This document shows positions 7,337 through 15,635 of a stretch of DNA of 54,204 nucleotides, in pieces. The stretch spans positions 1 through 54,204 of the forward strand of contig JAVXFZ010000010.1 in NCBI GenBank assembly GCA_036657595.1, in the 5' to 3' direction. The notes under the pieces are model-generated. The model saw only the letters and a program-made list of their open reading frames with translations. It made no database searches and was not told the DNA's origin. This stretch comes from Odoribacter sp036657595. Its GTDB lineage: Bacteria; Bacteroidota; Bacteroidia; Bacteroidales; Marinifilaceae. Both the position numbers and the translations under genes were made by a program. Position 1 is the stretch's first letter. Each line of letters opens with the position of its first letter.

Positions 7337-8359
7337 ATGAGAAGAATTGAAGACGAGATAGATAAATTAAAGTTGCGGCTGAGTCAAGCAGATTTACGGG
7401 TGGTCATCATTCCGCATATTTCGCCTGATGGAGATGCCGTTGGGTCGTGTTCTGCTTTGTACGAAGTGTTCCGCTTGCTTGGCATACAATGTCATTTACT
7501 GACGTGTGATTATATTCCGGACTATCTGCGATTTTTAAAGAATATCCATAAGGTCATTTCTTATCTGGATAAACCGGAGGAATGTAAACAAATTATTGCA
7601 GAAGCGGATTTGATCTTTATGTTGGATCATAATACGGTGAAACGGGAGGGGGAATTGGAATCTTTTGTTTCTGCCTCACCGGCAGAACGGGTGATCATTG
7701 ACCACCATCCGGGTCCGGACGAACAAGAATTTGTTATTTCAAACACGGAGGTTTCATCGACGTGTGAGTTGTTGTATTCTATTATTGTCCGGATATGGGG
7801 CAAAGAAGTGATTAATCCCGATGTTGCTAATGCCTTGTATACCGGTATTAATACAGACACCGGCGGGCTTAGTCATAATTCTTCTCATCCGGAAACTTAT
7901 CGGATTATTGCGGATTTGTTGGAACAAGGATTGGACAAAGGCTATATCCACGAACGAATTTATCAGATGAATAATCTGTCGCGCTTGCGGTTGATCGGGA
8001 ATGTGTTGTTGAATAAATTACAGGTGAGCCATCGTTTCCCGTTGGCGATTATGCCGATTACACAAGAGGAATTGGATAGGTATAATTATAAGGATGGGGA
8101 TTTGGAAGGTTTGGTCAATATTCCGCTTTCTGTACATAATATATGTGTATCTATCCAGATTACGGAGCGCAAAGAAAGAGTTAAACTTTCTTTCCGTTCA
8201 AAAGGGAATATAGCGGTGAATGAATGGGCAAAAGCCTTTTTTAATGGCGGTGGACATCAAAATGCTGCCGGAGGACAAATGGATCTTCCTTTAGAAGAAG
8301 TGGTCAGAAAAGTGAATGAAACTGCACCGTGGTTTTTTGAGCAATTGAAAACCAAATAA
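7337..8359 (+). CDS. nrnA: DHH/DHHA1 phosphoesterase, NrnA-like nanoRNase/pAp phosphatase
   Basis: Predicted cytoplasmic enzyme that degrades very short RNAs and, in characterised NrnA proteins, dephosphorylates 3'-phosphoadenosine 5'-phosphate (pAp). The 340-residue protein shows the metal-binding blocks in order: HISPDGDAVGS (H27, D31, D33), MLDHN (D97), IDHHPG (D122-H124, the DHH signature) and the DHHA1 block NGGGHQNAAGG near the C-terminus. Length is typical. An in-frame TTG at 7328 is possible but the ATG at 7337 is preferred. Together with cysQ at 25 kb the window holds two candidate pAp phosphatases, which matters because sulfotransfer releases pAp. Confidence 0.88.
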   Translation: MRRIEDEIDKLKLRLSQADLRVVIIPHISPDGDAVGSCSALYEVFRLLGIQCHLLTCDYIPDYLRFLKNIHKVISYLDKPEECKQIIAEADLIFMLDHNTVKREGELESFVSASPAERVIIDHHPGPDEQEFVISNTEVSSTCELLYSIIVRIWGKEVINPDVANALYTGINTDTGGLSHNSSHPETYRIIADLLEQGLDKGYIHERIYQMNNLSRLRLIGNVLLNKLQVSHRFPLAIMPITQEELDRYNYKDGDLEGLVNIPLSVHNICVSIQITERKERVKLSFRSKGNIAVNEWAKAFFNGGGHQNAAGGQMDLPLEEVVRKVNETAPWFFEQLKTK

Positions 8360-8428
8360 ACGATAGAAGAGAAAGAGAGGAAAAAGTTTATTTTTCCTTG
8401 TGCAAGAATAGATTTTAATTTAAATAGT

Positions 8429-8764
8429 ATGCCTTTTTTTAGATTTCATTTTGTAGAAGCCTCCCGAATGGCAGGCGTAAGCCGTAAGTTGGCTAATCGT
8501 ATTCAAGAGGTCGTTGGATGTCCGCCTGAACACATTGTGTTGGAATTAATTCATTCCAGTGTGGTGGAAGATGTGACAATTAAAAGTGGAAAAGATTGGC
8601 CATTTGTTGAAGTCGATTATTTTGAACGTCCGCGTGAGATTCAGGAGGCGGTGGCAAAAATTATCTATGAATGTTTGGTGGATGCCGGTTATCCTAATTC
8701 TGATGTTCATTTCAGATACTTGACTCCCGAAAATTATTATGAAAACGGTGTGGGGTACAAATAG
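8429..8764 (+). CDS. DUF1904 family protein
   Basis: Compact 111-residue cytoplasmic protein matching the DUF1904 family, which has a tautomerase/MIF-like fold. Typical features are the short N-terminal strand MPFFRFHF, the segment PPEHIVLELIHSSVV, the middle WPFVEVDYFERP, and VDAGYPNSDVHFRYLTPENYYENG near the C-terminus. The catalytic N-terminal proline of tautomerases is present at position 2, but activity is not established for the family. It lies 69 bp after the DHH gene and may be cotranscribed. Confidence 0.75.
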   Translation: MPFFRFHFVEASRMAGVSRKLANRIQEVVGCPPEHIVLELIHSSVVEDVTIKSGKDWPFVEVDYFERPREIQEAVAKIIYECLVDAGYPNSDVHFRYLTPENYYENGVGYK

Positions 8765-8798
8765 TTGAATATGGAATGTTGAAACTACCGTACAAATG

Positions 8799-8851
8799 AC
8801 GTTTTGTTGAATCGTTTAAAATGAACAAAACGTAAGCCTGCGTGTAGGCTT
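8799..8851 (+). terminator. Tandem hairpins after the DUF1904 gene
   Basis: ACGTTTTGTT (8799-8808) pairs perfectly with AACAAAACGT (8824-8833). AAGCCT (8834-8839) then pairs with AGGCTT (8846-8851), followed by AT-rich sequence with T runs. This probably ends the preceding transcript before the marR promoter. Confidence 0.5.
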
Positions 8852-8906
8852 TAAATATTCCTTTCAGTCCGTTTTAAATATTTTTTACAGAAAATCATAC
8901 TAATTT

Positions 8907-8938
8907 TTTGAATTCATAAAAAATAATACTTATGTTTG
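8907..8938 (+). promoter_or_regulatory. Promoter of the MarR-family gene (TTTG-N20-TATGTTTG)
   Basis: TTTG at 8907-8910 and TATGTTTG at 8931-8938 with a 20-bp spacer, one of the best promoter matches in the window. The predicted start of transcription lies about 25 nt before the ATG at 8966. Confidence 0.65.
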
Positions 8939-8965
8939 TGTATAGTATAAAATGCAACATAAGCT

Positions 8966-9391
8966 ATGAATGATGTCAGAGAATTAGTATCTTATCTTAG
9001 TAAAGCAGAAAGAGGCTACACCAAAACTTTAAATCGTGCGTTTCTAAAGAACGGTTTTGATCTGAGCCGTGAGCAGTATGAACTATTGCAAGTATTGTGG
9101 ACAGAGGATAATGTCAATCAGCAAACTATTTCAAAGAGGTTGCAGAAGGATAAATACAATGTGACCAAATTGTTGAATACCTTGACAAAACGTGGTTTTG
9201 TACAACGGAAAATGTGTCAGGAAGACAAACGGAATAATTTTGTCGTTTTGACTGATAAAGGCATAGAGGCAAAAAAAGCATTGACCTCTATCGAGGAGCA
9301 GGTGCACGCCGATCTGACCTTTACGATTGCACCTCAAGAGATCAAATCTTGTGTATGGGTACTCAAAAAATTGACAGATATGATGAATTGA
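8966..9391 (+). CDS. MarR-family transcriptional regulator
   Basis: Winged-helix DNA-binding regulator of 141 residues. The recognition region reads NQQTISKRLQKDKYNVTKLLNTLTKRGFVQRK (about 51-82) and the wing CQEDKRNNFVVLTDKG, which carries the conserved D-R of MarR proteins. No ligand can be predicted. The nearest downstream gene, the dipeptidase gene 49 bp away on the same strand, is a possible target or operon partner. Strong promoter upstream. Confidence 0.88.
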   Translation: MNDVRELVSYLSKAERGYTKTLNRAFLKNGFDLSREQYELLQVLWTEDNVNQQTISKRLQKDKYNVTKLLNTLTKRGFVQRKMCQEDKRNNFVVLTDKGIEAKKALTSIEEQVHADLTFTIAPQEIKSCVWVLKKLTDMMN

Positions 9392-9440
9392 TCGTCCTAT
9401 CTGTTTCTTTTATGGGGGGATAGTGTTTTGTCGTTATTGA

Positions 9441-10916
9441 ATGAAATTAAAGTATAAAATGATGGAAGTTTTTAAAGGATTACAACCTGAAGCAGTATGG
9501 GGATATTTTGAAGAAATATGCAAAGTGCCCCGTCCTTCACGTAAAGAAGAAAAAATAGGAGCGTGGTTAGTGGAGTTTGCTCACCGGCATCATCTGGATG
9601 TTTGCCAAGATAAAGCCGGAAACGTTTTGATTTCAAAGCCTGCGGTGAAAGGGAAAGAGAATATGCCGGGAGTGGTGTTGCAAGCACATCAGGATATGGT
9701 TTGTGAAAAGAATGCAGAGGTGGTTCACGATTTCGACAAGGATGCGATATTGCCTTACATTGATGGAGAATGGGTGAAAGCGAAAGGAACAACATTGGGT
9801 GCGGATGACGGCATCGGTATGGCTGCTGCCTTGGCGGTTCTAACCTCCGAAAATATACAGCACGGTCCCCTGGAATGTTTGTTTACTGTGGATGAAGAAA
9901 CCGGACTGACGGGTGCATTTGCTTTGAAACCCGGATTTTTTAAAGGACGAATCTTGCTGAATCTGGATTCTGAAGATGAAGGCGAAATGTTTATCGGTTG
10001 CGCGGGCGGAATTGATAGCGTGATACGAATGCCTTATCAGAAGATTGCTTTACCGGCTCATCAATTTGCCGTAAAGATCGTAGTGAAAGGATTACAGGGG
10101 GGACATTCGGGAGATGACATCAATAAAGGCAGGGGAAACGCTATTAAATTATTGAATCGCTTCCTTTGGGATCAGAACGATCAATATGGCATACTGCTTG
10201 CTTCTTTGGAAGGAGGGAATTTGAGGAATGCCATTGCCCGTGAGGCTACCGCTGTTTTGGTATTTGATGAAGCTCTGAAAGAAAAAATACGGATTAATTT
10301 CAATATCTATGCGGCAGAAATGGAGAATGTGTGGAAGTTGACAGAGCCGGGCTTAAAATTGGATTTAGAATCAACAGAATTGCCTGTGAACGTATTGTCA
10401 AAGGATGCTACCACAAAATTGTTGGATGCGTTATATGCCTGCCCTCACGGAGTGTTTTCAATGAGTTATCGGATGCCCGGTATGGTTGAAACATCCACTA
10501 ATTTAGCGGCTGTCCGTTTTGTGGAGAATGATACCGTATTGATTACAACATCTCAGCGTAGCGATGTAGATTCTGAAAAGATGAATATTGCCAATATGGT
10601 TGCTTCCGTATTTCGCTTAGCCGGTGCGGATGTGCAACACGGAGAAGGTTATCCGGGATGGGCTCCCAATCCGGAATCAGGTATATTAAAGATAGCAGTG
10701 GATTCTTATAAACGATTGTTTGGGAAAGAACCTCTTGTCCGCTCTATCCACGCGGGATTGGAATGCGGATTGTTTTTAGAGAAATATCCGGATATGGATA
10801 TGATCTCATTTGGACCGACTTTACGAGGGGTGCATTCTCCTGATGAAAAAATAAATATCAAAACGGTGGAAATGTGGTGGAAGCATTTGGTAGATATTTT
10901 GGAACGTGTAAAATAA
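9441..10916 (+). CDS. pepD: Aminoacyl-histidine dipeptidase (M20 family, PepD)
   Basis: Cytoplasmic di-zinc dipeptidase that cleaves Xaa-His and related dipeptides. The 491-residue length fits PepD. M20 catalytic blocks are visible: LQAHQDMVCEK (H83, D85), TLGADDGIGMAA (D122 or D123), the glutamate pair in DEETGLTGA (E152-E153), and a lid domain beginning near GLQGGHSGDDINKGRGNAIK. The C-terminal SIHAGLECGLF contributes a further metal histidine. It follows the MarR-type gene by 49 bp. Confidence 0.93.
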   Translation: MKLKYKMMEVFKGLQPEAVWGYFEEICKVPRPSRKEEKIGAWLVEFAHRHHLDVCQDKAGNVLISKPAVKGKENMPGVVLQAHQDMVCEKNAEVVHDFDKDAILPYIDGEWVKAKGTTLGADDGIGMAAALAVLTSENIQHGPLECLFTVDEETGLTGAFALKPGFFKGRILLNLDSEDEGEMFIGCAGGIDSVIRMPYQKIALPAHQFAVKIVVKGLQGGHSGDDINKGRGNAIKLLNRFLWDQNDQYGILLASLEGGNLRNAIAREATAVLVFDEALKEKIRINFNIYAAEMENVWKLTEPGLKLDLESTELPVNVLSKDATTKLLDALYACPHGVFSMSYRMPGMVETSTNLAAVRFVENDTVLITTSQRSDVDSEKMNIANMVASVFRLAGADVQHGEGYPGWAPNPESGILKIAVDSYKRLFGKEPLVRSIHAGLECGLFLEKYPDMDMISFGPTLRGVHSPDEKINIKTVEMWWKHLVDILERVK

Positions 10917-10936
10917 TAACTGATGATAGAATAAAG

Positions 10937-11392
10937 ATGAGTTCTAAATTAGCAAAATATGACCGGTTGTATGAACAGATTAAAAACTATGTTCATACAA
11001 CGGACGATATTTGGGCGCGACTGGCTACGATGGAAGCTGTCTTACACCATAAGATGCAGTCTTTTTTCTGGACAGGTGTGTATGCTCTGATTGAAGATGA
11101 ATTGATTGTCCGTTCTTATCAAGGACCGGTGGCTTGTCAAAAATTACGACATCATACGGGCGTTTGTTGGGCGGCTGTTCATTCGGAGGAAACGGTGATT
11201 GTGGGAAATGTGGAAGAATTTCCGGGACATATTGCCTGCAATTCGATGTCGAAAAGTGAGATCGTCGTTCCAATACGTGACAGGGAAGGAAAGATCTTTG
11301 CCTGTTTGGACGTGGATAGTGACCATTTGAATGCTTTTGACGGGGAAGACGAAATCGGTTTGAAAAAGATTTTGTCTTTACTCTATGAATAA
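10937..11392 (+). CDS. msrC: Free methionine-(R)-sulfoxide reductase (GAF domain)
   Basis: GAF-fold enzyme that reduces free methionine-R-sulfoxide and so repairs oxidised methionine. The three signature cysteines are at C67 (GPVAC), C77 (TGVC) and C101 (GHIAC). Their spacings of 10 and 24 residues equal those of the E. coli enzyme (C84, C94, C118). The SEIVVPI strand is also conserved. The ATG at 10937 (151 residues) is chosen because earlier in-frame starts overlap the end of pepD. It lies 20 bp after pepD, probably in the same transcript. Confidence 0.9.
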   Translation: MSSKLAKYDRLYEQIKNYVHTTDDIWARLATMEAVLHHKMQSFFWTGVYALIEDELIVRSYQGPVACQKLRHHTGVCWAAVHSEETVIVGNVEEFPGHIACNSMSKSEIVVPIRDREGKIFACLDVDSDHLNAFDGEDEIGLKKILSLLYE

Positions 11393-11404
11393 GGTGTTGA
11401 ACTT

Positions 11405-11459
11405 ATTAAAAATCAATCCAAATAATGCAAAAAATATGGAAATGATTTTGATTTTTAAT
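11405..11459 (+). terminator. Hairpin after msrC
   Basis: ATTAAAAATCAA (11405-11416) and TTGATTTTTAAT (11448-11459) form a perfect 12-bp AT-rich stem with a 31-nt loop. It lies 12 bp after the msrC stop and may end the pepD-msrC transcript, although there is no clean T-run after it. Confidence 0.4.
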
Positions 11460-11527
11460 GATACATATTTAACTTAGGCGCAAGAAGAAGAAAACACAAT
11501 AATCAATCAATAACTAAATCCAAAACT

Positions 11528-12262
11528 ATGAGAAGAATTGTATTTTTATTTTTAAGTGTTTTATTATCCGCAAGTGTGTTTGCTCAAGAACCGGGTGCTA
11601 CGGAAAAAAATGCAGGTAATGATGCAGTAAAAGCAAAAAATTATGCGGAGGCATTTAAAAAGTATGAGGAGTATCTGAAAATTGTCAATTATAAAGACAA
11701 TGCAACGGTATTCAATACAGCATTTTGTGCTAATAAAATTAAAAATTATCCGGCAGCTGAGAAGTATTTTGATATGTCAATCAAAAATAAATATAAAACG
11801 GCATCAGCTTATCAGGGAAAAGCAAAGGCTCAAAAGTCTCAGAATAAAGATGCTGATATGATGATCACCTTGAAAGAAGGGCTGAAAGCCTCTCCGGGTA
11901 ATATGAAATTGGAAACAATGTATGCTACTTATTATCTGAAAGAAGGACAAAAGTTTCAAAAAGCCGGAAATGAAGTGAAAGCTGCTGAATCTTATAATAA
12001 GATTACAGAACTGACAACGAAGAGTTTTAAAACGCAGGGATATGTAAGTTTGGCAAGTTTGTATTTTAATAATGGAGCAAAAATCTTACAGGATGCAACA
12101 CCGATCGCTAATAGCGATAAAGCTAAATATGATGCAGAAAAAGTGAAAGCTGTCAACGATTTCAAGAAAGCAAAAGATTTCTTGGTGCAAGCACAATCGT
12201 TAGAACCCGCTAATCAGGATGTGAAAGACTTGATGAAACAGGTGAATGAGGCAATGAAATAA
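11528..12262 (+). CDS. Exported TPR-repeat protein
   Basis: Secreted or periplasmic protein of 244 residues with a clear signal peptide ending around VFAQ (residues 1-20). The mature part is mostly tetratricopeptide-like helices: alternating small and aromatic positions such as NYAEAFKKYEEYLK, NYPAAEKYFDMSIKN and EVKAAESYNKITEL. Lysine and alanine content is high. No enzymatic motif is present, so it is probably a scaffold or adaptor in the envelope. It has its own spacing and a good terminator. Confidence 0.75.
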   Translation: MRRIVFLFLSVLLSASVFAQEPGATEKNAGNDAVKAKNYAEAFKKYEEYLKIVNYKDNATVFNTAFCANKIKNYPAAEKYFDMSIKNKYKTASAYQGKAKAQKSQNKDADMMITLKEGLKASPGNMKLETMYATYYLKEGQKFQKAGNEVKAAESYNKITELTTKSFKTQGYVSLASLYFNNGAKILQDATPIANSDKAKYDAEKVKAVNDFKKAKDFLVQAQSLEPANQDVKDLMKQVNEAMK

Positions 12263-12330
12263 TATACTTACAGCATCAATAGGGAGCGTCTGTTTCTTGA
12301 TTGTTGGATGTGTTTCTGTTGATGATTTAC

Positions 12331-12371
12331 GGGGAATAAACTATTTTATGATAGTCTGTTCCCCGTATTTT
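12331..12371 (+). terminator. Intrinsic-type terminator after the TPR gene
   Basis: GGGGAATAAACTAT (12331-12344) pairs with ATAGTCTGTTCCCC (12351-12364) with one G-U and one mismatch, loop 6 nt. The T-rich GTATTTTTG follows at once. The rest of 12263-12612 holds only the next promoter; a 72-codon plus-strand frame there overlaps this hairpin and looks untranslated. Confidence 0.7.
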
Positions 12372-12585
12372 TGTTGTATTAGCGGGAGATCTTTAAATGA
12401 TAAATTCGGAATGTCACTTTTTTCAGCTTCACTGCATACTGCATCCCTTGATGTTGCTAAAATTGTAATAAATCTTTATCCATCAAGTATATTGTATAGA
12501 TACAAAACATTATGATTGCCTGATAATTTGTTGTGTAAGAGAAAAAAATGATGGACTGCTGATGATGATATATCAACAAGTGATG

Positions 12586-12593
12586 TATTTTTG
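12586..12593 (+). promoter_or_regulatory. -7 box for the nucleotidyltransferase-fold gene
   Basis: TATTTTTG, matching TAnnTTTG, 19 bp before the ATG at 12613. It implies a very short leader. Confidence 0.5.
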
Positions 12594-12612
12594 TTATCTC
12601 AAAATAAAATAA

Positions 12613-13197
12613 ATGGATATTATTGAACTTGCAAAACAGAATCAACAGAACGCCTGGAAAGTATTGGAAGATACGGGTATTATTACGGAGTGGGAACGTA
12701 TTGGGGCAATCGTTCATTTGGTCGGTTCGCTTAAATCAGGTCTGTTGGCTAAAAGTAAAGATATAGATCTCCATATCTATACGAATCAAGTTGATATTTC
12801 AGAGAGTTTCTCTGTGATGCAAAAGTTAGCAAAACGGCTGTCTTTGAAAGAAGTGCAATATAAGAATATGATTCATACGGAAGAGGAATGCATTGAATGG
12901 CATACTCTGTATGAAGATAAAGAGATGAATGTATGGAAATTCGATATGATCCATATCCGCAAGGATTCAAAATATGACGGAGTAGTGGAAAATGTGACTG
13001 CTGCTATCATAAAACGTCTGACTCCGGAAATTCGGGAAAGAATACTTCAAATTAAATTTGATGTGCCGGATGCTGTTATAATTCCGAGTATAGAGATTTA
13101 TTATGCTGTTTTGACAGGAGGTATACGTAATTACAAAGAATTTGAGCAATGGCGTAAAAGCAATCCATTGGTAAACAGTCTGGATTGGTTGCCGTAA
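12613..13197 (+). CDS. Nucleotidyltransferase-fold protein of unknown target
   Basis: 194-residue cytoplasmic protein. The pattern VGSLKSGLLAKSKDIDLHIY contains the polymerase-beta-type signature: G38-S39, then D50-x-D52. A third acidic residue sits in WKFDMIHI (D111) on the expected later strand, so the metal site looks intact. This arrangement occurs in minimal nucleotidyltransferases, antibiotic adenylyltransferases and toxin-like enzymes. No partner antitoxin or resistance gene is adjacent, so the substrate is unknown. Confidence 0.6.
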   Translation: MDIIELAKQNQQNAWKVLEDTGIITEWERIGAIVHLVGSLKSGLLAKSKDIDLHIYTNQVDISESFSVMQKLAKRLSLKEVQYKNMIHTEEECIEWHTLYEDKEMNVWKFDMIHIRKDSKYDGVVENVTAAIIKRLTPEIRERILQIKFDVPDAVIIPSIEIYYAVLTGGIRNYKEFEQWRKSNPLVNSLDWLP

Positions 13198-13228
13198 TTT
13201 ATATAAAAAAAAACATTTTGTCAAATGA

Positions 13229-13260
13229 AGAGGGTATATCTATTTTTAGATATACCCTCT
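13229..13260. terminator. Bidirectional terminator between convergent genes
   Basis: AGAGGGTATATCTA (13229-13242) and its exact complement (13247-13260) form a 14-bp stem with a TTTT loop, 4 bp from the stop of the minus-strand thioredoxin-like gene. On the minus strand a T-rich tract follows after about 13 nt (complement of the A-run at 13205-13213). It serves both convergent genes. Confidence 0.75.
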
Positions 13261-13264
13261 GAAC

Positions 13265-14713
13265 CTACTTTATCTCAATGCCCATTCTTTTGTATTCTTT
13301 TGTCAAAAGATCTTCGAGCTGGTCAAGGTCTAATTTCTTGGCAATGATCTTCTTGTCTTTATCCAATAAATACATAATCGGGGTTGATTCGATGTGATAA
13401 TATACTCTGAAATTTGTTTGATTGTGCGGATCCCAGCAATTGACAAAATCAAATAATTCGTGTTCTGTTACAAATTTCTCCCATTTATCTTTGTCGTTTT
13501 GGGTGTGTACCGCAAATACTTTAAAGCCGTAGGGTTTGAATTTATCCAATAATTGAGTTTTCACTAAGGGTACTTGTTTTTTGCAGTGTCCACAGTCGGC
13601 TTCCCAAAATAGGAGTAGGGTAAATGGAGCTTCTGTTTCATCTAAGCTAACCCACGTTCCGTCCATTGTAGGGAGTTTTAATTCCTGCGCTTTCATACCG
13701 AGCAGGTTGTATTGTGTTAATAATACTTCCCGTTCGATTTTGTCGCGATTTTCTTTATCCACCCAATCGGCTTGTCCTGTCAGGTAATATTTTTTAGCGA
13801 TATATACAAAGGCGGCATCCATTCCCATTATATTGCTTTCAAGCGCAAAATTGAAGCAATAACTTACTAAATAACGGAACATTGCTTTGTTTGTCTTGGA
13901 TTTTTCAATGATATTGACAGATTCTTTGAAAACGCTGTCGGGATGCATTAGAATTATATTGTTGAAATAATCATCTAATTTATTTTTGAAGATGGGCGTA
14001 CGGATTAACATACTGTCTTTGAAGTTTGTATAATCCCAGTAATGGTCTTTGTTATAGAAATAACCTCTTTTACGTATCTCCATATCCCGATCGGGAGTGC
14101 TTTCCGGAATTTCTTTTGAAAAATCAGGAATGTTGGGTGAGAGGGTGAAATTTGAAAAAGTGGCTAATGCTGATCCCGGATATTGTTTTCCCAAATTAGC
14201 AATGTAGGCACGGACTTCATTGTCTGCCTGATTGAATTGTTCTATGTATTTTTTTCTGATTTCAGGAGATTCTTTTTGTGGTTCTTTTTCCAAAGTTTCT
14301 CCGATTTTTTTTATTTTCCGGTTTTGAGCTGTCATAAATTTTTGGAAGTCGATAAATGCCTGATTTTCGACAGAACCTTCCATTCGAATCGTTTCTAATA
14401 TATTCAGGGTATCGGTTGTAATAGAGAAATTTTGGTTATTACCAATGACCAGATCAAAATAGTTACTGGGTGAGAATAAAATCATATACATTCCACGTGC
14501 CAGTTTTTTATCTTTTTTTTGAAAGATACCCTGACCGGATGCATTTAATTTGGCTGTATCGACAGTATATACTTTCTCTTCAAAATAATTAGCAAGGATG
14601 ACTTGACTGTTAGCCATTTTAGGTACAGAAATTTTAATATTATATCCTTGAGCACACACCGTAGCGGCTTGAAGGAATAAGCCGATAGTTAAAAAAATAA
14701 ATATTTTTTTCAT
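13265..14713 (-). CDS. Exported thioredoxin-like protein (DUF4369/DUF5106 type)
   Basis: Envelope thiol-disulfide protein of 482 residues. It has a signal peptide (to about VCAQ), an N-terminal beta-rich DUF4369-like region, a helical middle region of about 200 residues, and a C-terminal AhpC/TSA-thioredoxin domain. That domain carries the redox motif CGHC in FWEADCGHCKKQVPLVKTQ and the cis-proline region IESTPIMYLLD. Such Bacteroidales proteins probably reduce disulfides or act in oxidative defence outside the cytoplasm. The start at 14711-14713 (MKKIF) is preferred over a GTG three codons upstream. It lies 47 bp after the TPR lipoprotein gene, so the two are likely cotranscribed. Confidence 0.82.
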   Translation of the reverse strand: MKKIFIFLTIGLFLQAATVCAQGYNIKISVPKMANSQVILANYFEEKVYTVDTAKLNASGQGIFQKKDKKLARGMYMILFSPSNYFDLVIGNNQNFSITTDTLNILETIRMEGSVENQAFIDFQKFMTAQNRKIKKIGETLEKEPQKESPEIRKKYIEQFNQADNEVRAYIANLGKQYPGSALATFSNFTLSPNIPDFSKEIPESTPDRDMEIRKRGYFYNKDHYWDYTNFKDSMLIRTPIFKNKLDDYFNNIILMHPDSVFKESVNIIEKSKTNKAMFRYLVSYCFNFALESNIMGMDAAFVYIAKKYYLTGQADWVDKENRDKIEREVLLTQYNLLGMKAQELKLPTMDGTWVSLDETEAPFTLLLFWEADCGHCKKQVPLVKTQLLDKFKPYGFKVFAVHTQNDKDKWEKFVTEHELFDFVNCWDPHNQTNFRVYYHIESTPIMYLLDKDKKIIAKKLDLDQLEDLLTKEYKRMGIEIK

Positions 14714-14760
14714 ATTAAACACTTATTTTCGCAATAAAGCCTGATGGACGGATTTATATT

Positions 14761-15507
14761 TTAATTTTGAAAATAATTATTAATAACATTGTTGGCCTGT
14801 TTAAAACCTAATCGTGAGGCTATTTTCAGATCTTTTAAGGCTTCTTCGGCTTGATTTAATGTCATATTAGCAATTGCCCGATTATAGTATGATCTTGCAT
14901 TGGAGGGATCGATATTGATAGATTCTGTGTAATCTTTGATGGCATTTTGCAAATCTCCTTTTTTCTGCATTATAATTCCTCGATTAAAATAGAGGGCACT
15001 TGAATTTAGTCCGTATTCTTTAGCGGTGGTTATGTCCATTGTAATGTTTTTGCCTAATTGTAGTGCCTTATTGTAATCTGCTAAGGCTCCTTCTAAATCA
15101 TTCATACGAAAACGTGTGATACCACGATAGTGGTAAGCCATAATAAAATCAGGACGTAATTTTATCGTTTCCGAGTAGTCTTTGATGGCATTGGCATAGA
15201 TACCTAAATTTTCATAGACAATCCCCCGATTAAAATATGAATTTGTATGATCGGGATAGTTGACTAATATATAGTTGAAATCATTTAGGGCTTCTTTGTA
15301 ATGTCGCGTGTTTGCATAAGAAATGGCACGATTATAGTAGGCGGGAAACCAAGCTGCATCAATAATCAATGCATTATTAAATTCGGCAATAGCCTGATCA
15401 TACTGGTTTTGTTTCATATACTCCAGTCCGCGCTTGTTTGCCTGTTTCACTTTTGTGTTACAAGCTGCACATAAAACTATTATAATGAACAATAACTGAT
15501 ATTTCAT
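14761..15507 (-). CDS. TPR-repeat lipoprotein
   Basis: Lipoprotein of 248 residues with lipobox LCAAC (C16). The mature part is about six consecutive tetratricopeptide repeats with textbook spacing (AIAEFNNALIIDAAWFPAYY, ALNDFNYILVNYP, AIKDYSETIKLRPDFIMAYY-like units, AIKDYTESINIDPSNARSYY). TPR lipoproteins act as protein-interaction scaffolds in the envelope; the partner is not evident. It is upstream of, and probably cotranscribed with, the thioredoxin-like gene. Confidence 0.85.
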   Translation of the reverse strand: MKYQLLFIIIVLCAACNTKVKQANKRGLEYMKQNQYDQAIAEFNNALIIDAAWFPAYYNRAISYANTRHYKEALNDFNYILVNYPDHTNSYFNRGIVYENLGIYANAIKDYSETIKLRPDFIMAYHYRGITRFRMNDLEGALADYNKALQLGKNITMDITTAKEYGLNSSALYFNRGIIMQKKGDLQNAIKDYTESINIDPSNARSYYNRAIANMTLNQAEEALKDLKIASRLGFKQANNVINNYFQN

Positions 15508-15568
15508 TAGAGCAATATTTCGATCTTAACAACTTTATCTATTTTCAGACATAATCTAAATGATTCGC

Positions 15569-15576
15569 CAAAGTTA
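15569..15576 (-). promoter_or_regulatory. -7 box for the TPR lipoprotein operon
   Basis: TAACTTTG on the minus strand, matching TAnnTTTG, about 62 bp before the ATG at 15507. The upstream box is not obvious. Confidence 0.5.
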
Positions 15577-15635
15577 ACAAATCGCAATGAGAAATTAAAG
15601 TTTTAGTTTGATTTTTTCATTTTACTGATTTAAAA

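Noticed and set aside
8799..8851. Possible CRISPR or repeat array from clustered hairpins
   Set aside because: Only two different hairpins, with no regular spacing or repeated units.
12297..12515. 72-codon plus-strand frame after the TPR gene
   Set aside because: It overlaps the strong terminator hairpin at 12331-12364 and has no recognisable protein character.
12613..13197. Nucleotidyltransferase toxin of a toxin-antitoxin pair
   Set aside because: No adjacent antitoxin-like small gene; it stands alone with its own promoter and terminator.
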